This document shows, in pieces, positions 37,660-46,775 of a stretch of 64,000 nucleotides of DNA. The stretch lies in assembly GCF_001705515.1 (NCBI RefSeq), contig NZ_MDJS01000002.1:744001-808000 (forward strand), in the 5' to 3' direction. This stretch comes from Mucilaginibacter sp. PPCGB 2223. GTDB lineage: Bacteria; Bacteroidota; Bacteroidia; Sphingobacteriales; Sphingobacteriaceae. Within the stretch, counting starts at the first letter, position 1. Every line of letters begins with the position of its first letter. Under the pieces are notes generated by a model. That model made no database searches, had not been told where the DNA came from, and saw only the letters and a list, made by a program, of their open reading frames with translations. The translations under genes were made by a program, and so were the position numbers.

Positions 37660-38343
37660 TTACGGACCGGTAACAATAACAGGTTTGGTTGGCACAGGCA
37701 CCACAGTAATAGTTGTCGTGGTCGACGAGCTGCAACTGCTGTTCAGTGTATAAGCAACCGTTACGCCGAAGGTTACCGAACCGGCTGTCGATTCGTTTAC
37801 TGTGTAAGTGCTTGATGTTGCACCCGGTATATCAACGCCGTTGCGTGTCCATTGGTAAGTATAGGTATAGCCCGAACCATTAACCGGCGTAGCACTCAAA
37901 GTAGCGCTGGTCTGACCGCTTGCGCAGACGTTCGAGCTGCTGGCAGTAATACCCGCGGTTATCGGCGGAAGCACGAAAACGTTGAACGGATCGGACGAAG
38001 CAGAGGTACAGCCCGTCGAGTTGATCTGTACCAATTGATAGGTGTAATAGCCCGGGCCGGTAGGTGTTTCGGTATAGGTGCTGCTGCTGCCATCCTGTAC
38101 CAGTTGCATGGTGCCGTCGGTTTTCTTTTTATACCATTGATAGGTATAACCCGCGGTAGGGGTTGTTTTCAACTGGATCTGTCCGCTGCTGCAGATAACC
38201 TGCGATACGGCAGCTGCACTGCCCGGCGGAGCGGTCACGGCATCGCTGGGCCCGGTAAACGGCGTTTGTGCAAAGGCCGAACTGATGATTACGGCGAAAA
38301 GCAATGTAAGGCATGCTTTTAAAGGGGTAAATTTGTTTTTCAT
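37660..38343 (-). CDS. Secreted Ig-like repeat protein
   Basis: 227 aa with signal peptide (ACLTLLFAVIISSAFAQ). Two Ig-like/PKD-type repeats are visible: YTYQWYKKKTDGTMQLVQDG..YTYQLVQINSTGC and YTYQWTRNGVDIPGATSST..VTVAYTLNSSC, each with paired Cys. The protein ends KPVIVTGP with no sorting domain, although such repeats usually sit inside long type IX substrates. Located 29 bases before the adhesin gene in the same operon. It may assemble with it on the surface. Confidence 0.8.
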   Translation of the reverse strand: MKNKFTPLKACLTLLFAVIISSAFAQTPFTGPSDAVTAPPGSAAAVSQVICSSGQIQLKTTPTAGYTYQWYKKKTDGTMQLVQDGSSSTYTETPTGPGYYTYQLVQINSTGCTSASSDPFNVFVLPPITAGITASSSNVCASGQTSATLSATPVNGSGYTYTYQWTRNGVDIPGATSSTYTVNESTAGSVTFGVTVAYTLNSSCSSSTTTTITVVPVPTKPVIVTGP

Positions 38344-38363
38344 TGTGTGTGGGACTTTTATTT

Positions 38364-39269
38364 TTAAAGTGGGACGTTTGTGATGACTGGTTTAGGTGGA
38401 TTGGGATATAAATTCGCCGTGATGTTTTTGCGGCAGACAGGCGCGAACGAAATATCATCCAGCGCAAAATCATTACCTGATGCCGCAGTGTTTTGATTGA
38501 CAATACCGATGGTAGCTGTAGTGTTGCTGCCCGAACTCCATCTTACCGTAAAGTTTTGCCAGGCGCCCAGGGTAGAGGTAAGCGTGATATTACCCAACTG
38601 TACCCCGTTGATGGAAAAATTCAGGATACCCGGGCTGCCCGATGTTACCGATGCACCCCATACCGAAAATACATAGGTAGTGTTTGTCTGTACGCTGATG
38701 GACTCCGACCATACGGTAACGTTGGCTGTCGACGCGCCATTAACCACCATCATATAACCGGTACCATCATTTTTGGTATGATCGTTGAATGTGGCAAAAC
38801 TCGAGTGCTCGCTGTGCGGGTTCTGCAGCACAGCATAGGTGCCTTCGGCTACCAGGCTTGTCGTATTTCTGGTATAGCTGCTGTTAAAGCCCCTGTAATG
38901 GTTGCTGGCGTTTTCAAAATTACCGTTTGAAACAGCATCCTCGTCGTATCGTACGGTTTCCCACCAGTAGGTGCCCGATGAAGTAACCGTGATTGAATTA
39001 CCGGTAGAGCCGTTGCTCCAGGCGTAATTGGTATAGCCGGGATCTACAGTTAAGGTCATGCTCGATGTGCACGCAGATACAGTGGCATCTGTTAAACTGC
39101 ATGCCGAAACCGGGGGCTCAACTGATGCTATCGCCGAAGCATTGTCAGGGCTGTTATGGTAAGATGGTTTAAAGGAAAGGTGATGGGCAACAAAAAGCAC
39201 AGGTACTACAAAGCTTATTGCAGCAGCAAAAAAGTGGTTTGTAAATCGCCTGAAGTAAAAATTTACCAT
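38364..39269 (-). CDS. Secreted protein with Ig-like and carbohydrate-binding-like domains
   Basis: 301 aa, first gene of the PorP operon. N-terminal hydrophobic segment (FFAAAISFVVPVLFVAHHL) for export. An Ig-like strand pattern YTNYAWSNGSTGNSITVTSSGTYWW is followed by a jelly-roll resembling CenC-type carbohydrate-binding modules: SNGNFENASNHYRGFNSSYT, NTTYVFSVWGASVTSG, WQNFTVRWSSGSNTTATIGI, DFALDDISFAPVC. It ends KPVITNVPL, much like the next protein's KPVIVTGP. Binding of cell-surface or environmental glycans is plausible, not shown. Confidence 0.75.
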   Translation of the reverse strand: MVNFYFRRFTNHFFAAAISFVVPVLFVAHHLSFKPSYHNSPDNASAIASVEPPVSACSLTDATVSACTSSMTLTVDPGYTNYAWSNGSTGNSITVTSSGTYWWETVRYDEDAVSNGNFENASNHYRGFNSSYTRNTTSLVAEGTYAVLQNPHSEHSSFATFNDHTKNDGTGYMMVVNGASTANVTVWSESISVQTNTTYVFSVWGASVTSGSPGILNFSINGVQLGNITLTSTLGAWQNFTVRWSSGSNTTATIGIVNQNTAASGNDFALDDISFAPVCRKNITANLYPNPPKPVITNVPL

Positions 39270-39549
39270 GCTTTACGTGCATAAATTATGCCTGGGCTTT
39301 TTTACGTAAATATTACCGGTAATGTTTTACATTTTAGAAAGTTTTAGAATTGATTTTGTAAATTATTCTTATTAAAGTTAAATATAGCGATTTGAACAAA
39401 CGCAAGTATCCCTTAATGTCTATGGTATTGAATATGACGCGTTTACAGGAGGCTGCAATGCGCCGGTAAATTTGTGTCAGAGTTTGTGTACGGGTAGTGG
39501 TTTAGCAGCAGGGGCAGGTTGGTTCTCTGCTACGATAACAAGAATCAAC

Positions 39550-40767
39550 CTACATTTTCATACCGCCCATATCGCTGCCATTTTTAAATACGGATTCGCT
39601 GCTGAGCAAATATGCCCCGCTTGTAACTATCACTTCGCCTGTATTCGCACCCGATAATATTTCTGCATAAGTATGGTTGCGCCTTCCGATTTCGATCATC
39701 CTCGGCGAAAAACTGCCATCACTGTGTTTTACCCATACATGGTTACCCTTATTATCGGAAAGAATTGCTGTGACGGGCACCGCTAAGGTGCGATCGTTGC
39801 CGCCAATCAACACATTTGCCTGCATCCCCGGCCGGAGCTGTTTTTGCAGGTTTGAGACACCGATCCTCACCAGATCGATCTTTGAGGCATCTGATAGTTC
39901 GGGGTTCATAAAGGTTACCCTGCCTTTCAGAATCTGACCGTTAAGATCAGGGAAAGATACATTAACCAATTGCCCCGGGTGCAATGCGCCGGTTTCGCTG
40001 GCGTATAACTGCGCCTGTACCCACAGGCTGCCGAGCCCCTGTATTTTAAGAATCGTTTCGCCCTCGGTGATATAATCGCCCTCATGCACATTCAGTTCAC
40101 TTACTGTACCGGCAACTGTACTTACAATCATAGCCGATCCGGTTACCCTGCCTGATTTCGCAAGTGCGGTGATTTGCCCCGCGGTTAGTCCCCACAGCTT
40201 AAGTTTGCTTTCGGCAGCACTGATGAGTGCGGGGTAATCCACATCCGGGTTATGCAGCTTTTGCTGCTGCTCCCTGGCCAGCAGGTATTCTTTTTCGGCT
40301 TCCTGCAGATCTTCACTGTAAAGGCTGTATAGCGGCTGGCCCGTTTTTACCTCTTCGCCGGTTGTGCGAACGAAAAGGCGCTGTACACGGCCCGAAAGCC
40401 TGGCGCTTTGCTCGCCGCTGGCATTTTCGTCGGCAGTTACCGTACCTGTTATGATTTTTTCTTCACCGGTATTTTCTTCCCTCACGGTGTCGGTTCGGAT
40501 ACCTGCCAGTTGTTGCTGTGCCGCTGTAAGCTGGATGCGGTCGGTTTGACTACCGGTATTAACTTCCACTTTGATAAGTTTCATACCGCAGATGGGGCAA
40601 TTACCCGGATGATCTTCATGTACCTGCGGGTGCATCGAGCAGGTGTAGTAAAACTGGCTTTGGGCCATTGCCTGTGCTGCTGGTTTTTGATCATGGTGCC
40701 CGCAGGCCGATAAAAAAAGCATCAGCAGCACAAAACTTACAATTTTATACAGATTACGTTTATTCAT
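39550..40767 (-). CDS. CusB-like periplasmic adaptor with metal-binding domain (second copy)
   Basis: 405 aa membrane-fusion protein of a heavy-metal RND pump. Lipobox-like start (FVLLMLFLSACG) suggests a lipoprotein. The metal-binding module YTCSMHPQVHEDHPGNCPIC with GMKLIKVE (about 42-70) carries the Met/Cys/His ligands typical of Cu/Ag efflux adaptors. Barrel-sandwich and beta-barrel parts follow (SGRVQRLFVRTTGEEVKTGQ, ISELNV-like SELNVHEGDYITEG, WVQAQLYASETG, RPGMQANVLI). Its start lies inside the end of the first adaptor gene (8-base overlap). Having two adaptors in one operon is unusual; they differ clearly in sequence. Confidence 0.9.
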   Translation of the reverse strand: MNKRNLYKIVSFVLLMLFLSACGHHDQKPAAQAMAQSQFYYTCSMHPQVHEDHPGNCPICGMKLIKVEVNTGSQTDRIQLTAAQQQLAGIRTDTVREENTGEEKIITGTVTADENASGEQSARLSGRVQRLFVRTTGEEVKTGQPLYSLYSEDLQEAEKEYLLAREQQQKLHNPDVDYPALISAAESKLKLWGLTAGQITALAKSGRVTGSAMIVSTVAGTVSELNVHEGDYITEGETILKIQGLGSLWVQAQLYASETGALHPGQLVNVSFPDLNGQILKGRVTFMNPELSDASKIDLVRIGVSNLQKQLRPGMQANVLIGGNDRTLAVPVTAILSDNKGNHVWVKHSDGSFSPRMIEIGRRNHTYAEILSGANTGEVIVTSGAYLLSSESVFKNGSDMGGMKM

Positions 40768-42007
40768 GTTTTTGCGTTTTAATAAAGCTATCGCTGTCAG
40801 ATAAATACTGGGCGTTTAATGCTACGCTATCCCGCCCGGTAAGGCCGCCGCTGATCAATACCCGGCCACCATTTTGTATGCCTGTTTGCACGGCGTGCGC
40901 ACGGTAAACAACACCATCTTTAAGCCACACGATATTTGTTTGCCCCAGGCTGATTACCGCTGTGCGCGGCAGCCACAGGCCCGATTTTGAGCCGGTATGT
41001 ATTTTTGCCTCAACCAGGCTTCCTGCCTTCATGCCGTGCTGGTGATTGTTCAGGTAAACCCTTATACTTGTTGTGCGGTCGCCGGTTTGTAACACCGGTT
41101 CGATAAAGTCGATCTTGCCCTCCATCGTCATTTGCTGGTCGCCGATGTAAAGCTTTACAGCCTGGTTTAGTTTGAGCTTGCCTGCATCGGCCTGTTTGAT
41201 CTTGATTATCGCCCATAGCCGGTGCGGATCAACAACGTTAAACAGGGTCTGACCTTTTTGAATAAACATGCCTTCTTTAATGGCAAGCGGCATATTCTGC
41301 GCATAATCCGTTACTTCATCAGTTTTGGGGCCAGCCATCTGGCTGTGTGCCACGTCGTGTACATGCCCATCGTAAGGGCTGTAAACCGGCAGGCTGTAAA
41401 ATGCTTTTCCTGTTTTACTAAGTTCAAGTACCTGGTCGCCGGTCATGCCGAGCAGCAGTAGTTTTTGTTTCGCAGCGTTGATCAAAGTGACCTCAGCAGG
41501 CGAGTTTTTGAGCAGGAAAACAAGATCCTGTTGCGCGCTTACCATTTCCGGACTGTAAACATCCATCAAACGCTGCCCTTTATGCACCTCCTCAAAAGCG
41601 TATTTGATGTACAGCCTTTCAACACGGCCCGAAAACCTTGCTGCTATATTATTGTAGGTACGGGTGTCAAATGCAAGATAGCCCTGTGCCGCCACGGTAT
41701 CGATCACAGTAGCCAACAACGGCCTTACCGCTTTGACGTCCGATATCACCGCGCTGTTAACCGGTTGCAGAACGGTTTGCAGGCTGATACCGGCCTGCTC
41801 GCTTGGCGTTACCGTTTTTTTAACAAGCGTCATGCCGCATATCGGGCAGCTTCCCGGATGCTCCTCATGTACCTCCGGGTGCATGGGGCAGGTGTAGGTA
41901 ATCTGTTGCTGTTCCTGCTGTATGGATGCCTGTTTGGGCTGCTCTTTACAAGCCGCAAATACCAGGATGATCAATAAAAGATTAATACTTTTCCACTTCT
42001 TTTTCAT
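40760..42007 (-). CDS. CusB-like periplasmic adaptor with metal-binding domain (first copy)
   Basis: 415 aa adaptor linking pump and outer-membrane channel. Lipoprotein signal (LLLIILVFAACK). Metal-binding module YTCPMHPEVHEEHPGSCPIC followed by GMTLVKK. Adaptor core: FSGRVERLYIKYAFEEVHKGQ, PYDGHVHDVAHSQMAG, LWAIIKIKQADAGKLKLN, GMKAGSLVEAKI. The start overlaps the channel gene by 26 bases and the end overlaps the second adaptor by 8, so translation is tightly coupled. Together with CusA-type pump and TolC-like protein it forms a tripartite efflux complex across the envelope. Confidence 0.92.
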   Translation of the reverse strand: MKKKWKSINLLLIILVFAACKEQPKQASIQQEQQQITYTCPMHPEVHEEHPGSCPICGMTLVKKTVTPSEQAGISLQTVLQPVNSAVISDVKAVRPLLATVIDTVAAQGYLAFDTRTYNNIAARFSGRVERLYIKYAFEEVHKGQRLMDVYSPEMVSAQQDLVFLLKNSPAEVTLINAAKQKLLLLGMTGDQVLELSKTGKAFYSLPVYSPYDGHVHDVAHSQMAGPKTDEVTDYAQNMPLAIKEGMFIQKGQTLFNVVDPHRLWAIIKIKQADAGKLKLNQAVKLYIGDQQMTMEGKIDFIEPVLQTGDRTTSIRVYLNNHQHGMKAGSLVEAKIHTGSKSGLWLPRTAVISLGQTNIVWLKDGVVYRAHAVQTGIQNGGRVLISGGLTGRDSVALNAQYLSDSDSFIKTQKHE

Positions 42008-43211
42008 AAGTTACCTGTAAATTGATAATATCCTGCAGGTGGTCTAATGCCGACATACGCGCGCTTTGCAGATCATTGATGCTGTTCAGCACTGTGGGCA
42101 GGTCGCCGGTGTTCTGGTCATAAGCCAAAAGGGCCGTCTTATAGCTGTTCTGCAAGGCCGGGATAATGTTAAGTTGATAATTGGATAACTGCTTTTGCTG
42201 ACTGGCCAGTTGTACTTTTAACGAGACCAGCTGACCGGACACCTGGTTGAGCAGGTCGAGCCTTTTTTGCTGGAGTTCCTCGGTTTCATAGCGGATGCCT
42301 TTCAAATTGGCTTTATACTCCTTTGACGCCCATGGTACAATAGGTATGGTTACCGATGCCATCAGGATATACTGGTTGGCATAACCACCATAGCTGAACA
42401 TGTGGCCTGCCTGTATGCCAAAATCGGGTTTACGTTTACTGTACTCCACCTCAGTGTTAAGCCGGTTTAGTTCGATATTACGATCGATACCCCGGATATC
42501 GCTGCGCGCAGCCGCTAAGGTGGCAGTGTCGGCAGTTGAAGGCAGTGCCCGTATCACCAGGTTTGTATCGATGCTAAAGGGCGCCTGTTTATCCCGGTTC
42601 ATTAGCGTATTAAGCATTACACTGCGCTGGCTAATCTCATTATTTAATTGTTCGCTGCTGTTGTCCAGCTCAAATAATTGTGCTTTGGCCTTGTAGATAT
42701 TGCTTAGTTTTTCCTTCCCGTAAGTGAGCCGGATGTTCGCATCTTTCAGCATATAATCCAGCAACTGCCTGGTATTTTGCAGTATCGCCAGTTTTTTCTC
42801 GAGCACCACGCGTTCCAGGTAATATTGCCTGGCCTGTGCAAAAAGCTGGTTTTTTAAATAATTCTTATCTTCTGCCGTTACCTTCGATAACCCTTGCTGG
42901 TAGGCAGCTTTAGCTTTCAGCTTAGCGGGGTTAGTAAACATCTGTTCGGCCTGGACCATAAACGAGCCCATATTGGGGTTAAGCGAATACGGCGTTTGGT
43001 ACTGGCCGGCACTGATCTTTGGCGCATCGATGCTGCCAGCGCCGGCGGCATAGGCATCCTGTGCGCTTGCCTTTGCATCAAAAGCAAGTAACGATGGGTT
43101 TCGCCCGACTTTCGCCAGCACGCTATCCAGCGTCATCACCTGTGCCTTCACACTACTGCCCAATAGCAACAAGACAAGCAATGTGTATAATAACGATCTT
43201 TTCTTTTTCAT
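41982..43211 (-). CDS. TolC/CusC-like outer-membrane efflux protein
   Basis: 409 aa channel protein of the outer-membrane efflux family. Signal peptide LLYTLLVLLLLGSSVKAQ. Long amphipathic helices rich in Ala, Gln, Leu (KLAILQNTRQLLDYMLKDANIR; LDLLNQVSGQLVSLKVQLASQ) and the strand FGIQAGHMFSYGGYAN fit the alpha-barrel/beta-barrel layout. It is somewhat shorter than E. coli CusC. Located 4 bases after the pump gene and overlapping the adaptor gene, so it is the outer-membrane exit of this metal pump. Confidence 0.88.
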   Translation of the reverse strand: MKKKRSLLYTLLVLLLLGSSVKAQVMTLDSVLAKVGRNPSLLAFDAKASAQDAYAAGAGSIDAPKISAGQYQTPYSLNPNMGSFMVQAEQMFTNPAKLKAKAAYQQGLSKVTAEDKNYLKNQLFAQARQYYLERVVLEKKLAILQNTRQLLDYMLKDANIRLTYGKEKLSNIYKAKAQLFELDNSSEQLNNEISQRSVMLNTLMNRDKQAPFSIDTNLVIRALPSTADTATLAAARSDIRGIDRNIELNRLNTEVEYSKRKPDFGIQAGHMFSYGGYANQYILMASVTIPIVPWASKEYKANLKGIRYETEELQQKRLDLLNQVSGQLVSLKVQLASQQKQLSNYQLNIIPALQNSYKTALLAYDQNTGDLPTVLNSINDLQSARMSALDHLQDIINLQVTYEKEVEKY

Positions 43212-43215
43212 GAGC

Positions 43216-46200
43216 TTATTCTTTTACTTCCAGTATATCCAGCCGGCCATGCTTCCGCAGCTCGTATTCTTTTACCATTAAAAAGATGAGTGGCGTTACC
43301 AGTAAGATATGTGTAGATGAGGTAAGCACCCCGCCGATCATCGGCAATACAATAGGGCGCATCACATCGCTGCCAGTTCCGGTTGCCCAGAGCACGGGCA
43401 CCAGGCCAAACAGCGCTACGCAAACCGTCATCAGTTTAGGCCGAAGGCGCTTTACAGCACCGTTCATTACATAATGGCGCAGGTCATCGCGGCTGATCGT
43501 TTTGCTGCTGTTGCCTTTCGCTGCAACCAACTGCTGCATGGCATCATTGAGGTAGATCACCATCACGATACCAGTTTCGACAGCAATGCCGAACAGGGCA
43601 ATAAAGCCGACAGCCACAGCAACCGAAAGATGTACGCCGAATGCCCATACCATATAAGCACCGCCAATAAGGGCGAAAGGGATGCTGATGAGGCTAAAGA
43701 AAGCCTCCCGTGCCGATTTAAATGCGAAATACAGGCAGGCAAAGATGATTACCAGCACGATAGGTAAAATGAGCTTCAGCGTGCCTTCGGCCCGGATGAG
43801 GTTTTCATATTGCCCGCTCCACTCGATATAGTACCCTTTAGGCAGGCTTTGCAGCAGGGTGTTCAATTTGTTCTGCGCAGCTTTTACCGTGCTGCCCAGG
43901 TCGCGCCCCCGCACATTAAACAATACGGTTCCGCGCAGGAGGGCGTTTTCCGACTGGATCATGGCCGGACCATCGCTGAAGCGGACATCTGCCACTGATG
44001 ATAGCGGCACGGGCCCCATGGCCGGTGTTTGCACCAACGTCCGTTTAATATCGTCCAGGTTATCCCGGTATTGCTGCGCGAGGCGGGCATTAATAGCAAA
44101 GCGTTGCCTTCCCTCTACGGTTGTGGTCAAATTCATGCCTCCGAGGGCGCTTTCTACCACCTCGTTCACGTCGTCCACACTCAAACCATAACGGCCGATG
44201 GCTGCCTTATCAACCACAATATCCAGGTATTTGCCGCCGGTTATAGGATCGACATACAGATCCTTTACACCGTCGATACCGGCAAGAGCCTGTTTCATGC
44301 GGTTAGCCAGTACATTGATGGTGTCGAGGTTTTGGCCATATATCTTCAGGCCGACGTCGGTACGGATACCTGTCGAAAGCATATTGATGCGGTTGATGAT
44401 GGGCTGCGTCCAGCCGTTAACCACACCCGGGATCTGCAGTTTGGCATTCAGCTCGTTGATGATGCCTGCTTTATCGATCCCCTTACGCCATTGCTCCCTC
44501 GGTTTAAGCAGGATGATCGTTTCGGTCATACTGATTGGCGAATTGTCGGTCGCTGTGCTTGCCCTGCCGGCTTTGCCCAGTACATCGGCCACTTCGGGCA
44601 CGCTTTTAATAATTCTGTCTTGTATCTGTAAAAGCTGCTTGGCCTGTGCGTTTGAAACATCAGGCTGGGTAACAGGCATAAACAGGATGGTACCTTCGTC
44701 CAGCGGGGGCATAAATTCGCTGCCCAGGCTGATCAGCAAAGGTATGCTGATAAGCAGCGCCAGGATGTTTACGGCGAGCGTAGTTTTGCGCCAGCGCATA
44801 CACCAGTCTAATACGGGCCGGTATAGCCACTCGAGGCCGCGGTTGAGCGGGTTACGTTCGTCGCTCCTTAACTTACCTTTTAAAAAGAACGAGATGAGTA
44901 CCGGGGCCAGCGTAACCGCAAGGATCGCATCGATAGCCAGGATAAATGTTTTTGTCCAGGCCAGGGGGCCAAACAGCTTGCCTTCCTGCCCGTGCAGTAA
45001 AAACACCGGTAAAAAAGAAGTAACAATGATAAGCGTTGAAAAGAACACGCCGCGGCCAACCTGCTTGCAGGAGCGCTCGATAATGCCGATGCGCTCGTGG
45101 TTTGTTACCGTACCTGATAACGACAGGCTGCGATGTGCATTTTCTACCATGACGATGCCGTTATCTACGATCACGCCAATAGCCAGGGCAATGCCTGTAA
45201 GCGACATGATATTCGAACTGATACCGAAGGCATTAAGCAGGATAAAGCTTGCGGCAACAGTAATCGGTATCTGGATGATAATGCTTAACGCACTGTGCCA
45301 GCTGAAAAGGAACAGGATCACGATAAGCGATACGGTGATCATTTCCTCGATGAGTGTATGCTTTACCGAGGCAACCGCACTTTCTATCAGTTCGCTGCGG
45401 TCATAGGCGATATGAAATTTCACGCCTTCGGGTAAGCCTTTTTGCAGATCCGCCATCTTCGCTTTTACATTGTGTATCACCTCATCGGCATTTTCGCCAT
45501 AACGCATCACCACAATGCCGCCTACAGCTTCGCCGGTGCCGTTCCGGTCGAATATACCCAGGCGCTCATCGCCGCCCATCTGTACGCTGGCAATGTCTTT
45601 TAATGTTACCGGTATCGTATTATTAAGGCCGACCGGGATATTTTCCACATCGGCTATCGTTTTGATATAACCCAGGCCGCGCACAATATAGCCTGTGCCG
45701 TTCATCTCGAATTTGCGGCCGCCCACATCATTATTATTGCTTTTTATCGAACGCAGCACCTGCGAAAGCGGGATGCGGTAATAGTTAAGTTTGCCGGGGT
45801 CGATGCTGACCTGGTATTGTTTTTCGAACCCGCCGAACGAGGCAACCTCGCTAACGCCCGGAACGGTTTGCAGGCCGAGTTTGATATACCAGTCCTGCAG
45901 GGCGCGCTGTTCGCCCAGGTCGGTGTTTTTGGCATCAAGCGTGTACCACAGGATATGGCCGACGCCGGTTCCATCGGGCCCAAGGGTAGGCGTTACCCCT
46001 TGCGGCAGCAGGCGTTGGGCATAATTGAGGCGCTCGAGCACACGGCTGCGCGCCCAGTACACATCCGCCTTGTCGTCAAATACAATATACACAAAGCTCA
46101 TACCGAACATGGAGGTGGCCCGGATGGCTTTAACTTTCGGAATACCTTGTAAATTGCTTACCAGCGGATAGGTTACCTGGTCTTCCATCAGTTGCGGGCT

Positions 46201-46368
46201 TCGACCGGCCCATTCGGTGAACACGATCACCTGGTTGTCAGACAGATCGGGAATGGCATCTACCGGGTTTTGCGCTATCGACCAGGCTCCCCAGCCAAAA
46301 AGGCCGGCAGCCAGTATCAGGACGATATACCTGTTTTTTAACGACAGGCTAATCAGTTTATTAATCAT
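43216..46368 (-). CDS. cusA: CusA-type Cu(I)/Ag(I) RND efflux pump
   Basis: 1050 aa inner-membrane RND transporter of the heavy-metal family; proton-driven export from periplasm and cytoplasm. Typical blocks: QNPVDAIPDLSDNQVIVFTEW, GDERLGIFDRNGTGEAVGGIV, the TM4 region GIALAIGVIVDNGIVMVENAHR, and LGKAGRASTATDNSPISMTET. Three methionines, Met564 (LFMPVT), Met614 (ISMTET) and Met663 (INMLSTG), match CusA Met573, Met623 and Met672, all offset by exactly nine. That triad binds Cu(I)/Ag(I), favouring these metals over Zn/Co/Cd. A strong hairpin lies between it and the upstream gene. Confidence 0.95.
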   Translation of the reverse strand: MINKLISLSLKNRYIVLILAAGLFGWGAWSIAQNPVDAIPDLSDNQVIVFTEWAGRSPQLMEDQVTYPLVSNLQGIPKVKAIRATSMFGMSFVYIVFDDKADVYWARSRVLERLNYAQRLLPQGVTPTLGPDGTGVGHILWYTLDAKNTDLGEQRALQDWYIKLGLQTVPGVSEVASFGGFEKQYQVSIDPGKLNYYRIPLSQVLRSIKSNNNDVGGRKFEMNGTGYIVRGLGYIKTIADVENIPVGLNNTIPVTLKDIASVQMGGDERLGIFDRNGTGEAVGGIVVMRYGENADEVIHNVKAKMADLQKGLPEGVKFHIAYDRSELIESAVASVKHTLIEEMITVSLIVILFLFSWHSALSIIIQIPITVAASFILLNAFGISSNIMSLTGIALAIGVIVDNGIVMVENAHRSLSLSGTVTNHERIGIIERSCKQVGRGVFFSTLIIVTSFLPVFLLHGQEGKLFGPLAWTKTFILAIDAILAVTLAPVLISFFLKGKLRSDERNPLNRGLEWLYRPVLDWCMRWRKTTLAVNILALLISIPLLISLGSEFMPPLDEGTILFMPVTQPDVSNAQAKQLLQIQDRIIKSVPEVADVLGKAGRASTATDNSPISMTETIILLKPREQWRKGIDKAGIINELNAKLQIPGVVNGWTQPIINRINMLSTGIRTDVGLKIYGQNLDTINVLANRMKQALAGIDGVKDLYVDPITGGKYLDIVVDKAAIGRYGLSVDDVNEVVESALGGMNLTTTVEGRQRFAINARLAQQYRDNLDDIKRTLVQTPAMGPVPLSSVADVRFSDGPAMIQSENALLRGTVLFNVRGRDLGSTVKAAQNKLNTLLQSLPKGYYIEWSGQYENLIRAEGTLKLILPIVLVIIFACLYFAFKSAREAFFSLISIPFALIGGAYMVWAFGVHLSVAVAVGFIALFGIAVETGIVMVIYLNDAMQQLVAAKGNSSKTISRDDLRHYVMNGAVKRLRPKLMTVCVALFGLVPVLWATGTGSDVMRPIVLPMIGGVLTSSTHILLVTPLIFLMVKEYELRKHGRLDILEVKE

Positions 46369-46385
46369 CTTATATCAGATAAAAG

Positions 46386-46408
46386 GGCCCGCCGCCCGGC
46401 GGCGGGCC
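46386..46408 (-). terminator. GC-rich terminator before cusA
   Basis: GGCCCGCCG (46386-46394) and CGGCGGGCC (46400-46408) form a perfect stem with loop CCCGG; on the minus strand CTTTTAT follows. It sits 5 bases past the stop of the metal-binding protein and 18 before the pump ATG, so it may attenuate pump expression. Confidence 0.75.
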
Positions 46409-46413
46409 GTACA

Positions 46414-46662
46414 TTACATTTTCATTTTTTCGGCAGGTTTCTTTTTGGCGTCGGCTTTTTTCACCAGCGTCATGCCGCATTTGGGGCATTTGCCAGGTTT
46501 GTCCGACAGCACTTCCGGGTGCATGGTGCAGGTGTACTGCACTTTTGCCGGCTTTGCCTTTTTTGTGGTGTCGGCAGTTACTTTGCCGGTGTGCAGATCG
46601 GCAGCCCAAACGCTTGCAGCAGAAAACAGGATGGCTACAGCCATCAGCATTACTTTTTTCAT
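46414..46662 (-). CDS. Small periplasmic heavy-metal-binding protein
   Basis: 82 aa. Signal peptide MKKVMLMAVAILFSAASVWAAD, then a Lys-rich spacer and one metal-binding module: YTCTMHPEVLSDKPGKCPKC then GMTLVKK, the same module found in both adaptors. It ends in a Lys/Met-rich tail (AEKMKM). Probably a periplasmic Cu/Ag chaperone comparable in role to CusF. The frame extends to 46713, but those extra residues are not part of the signal peptide; ATG at 46662 is chosen. Confidence 0.85.
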   Translation of the reverse strand: MKKVMLMAVAILFSAASVWAADLHTGKVTADTTKKAKPAKVQYTCTMHPEVLSDKPGKCPKCGMTLVKKADAKKKPAEKMKM

Positions 46663-46775
46663 GGTTTTAAAAATTAAAAAATGGATGAACAAGCATGCGA
46701 AAAACACATGCATTACTATGATAGAGATGACTAAAAGCTCATCAGCAGGCAGCAGAACGCAGCCTGAGAAAAAGA

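Noticed and set aside
44198-45406. 402-codon antisense frame
   Set aside because: Lies wholly inside cusA; long antisense frames arise from its codon usage and the product resembles nothing.
43216-46368. Zn/Co/Cd (CzcA) specificity for the RND pump
   Set aside because: The three methionines of the CusA binding site are all kept at a constant offset of nine, which favours Cu(I)/Ag(I).
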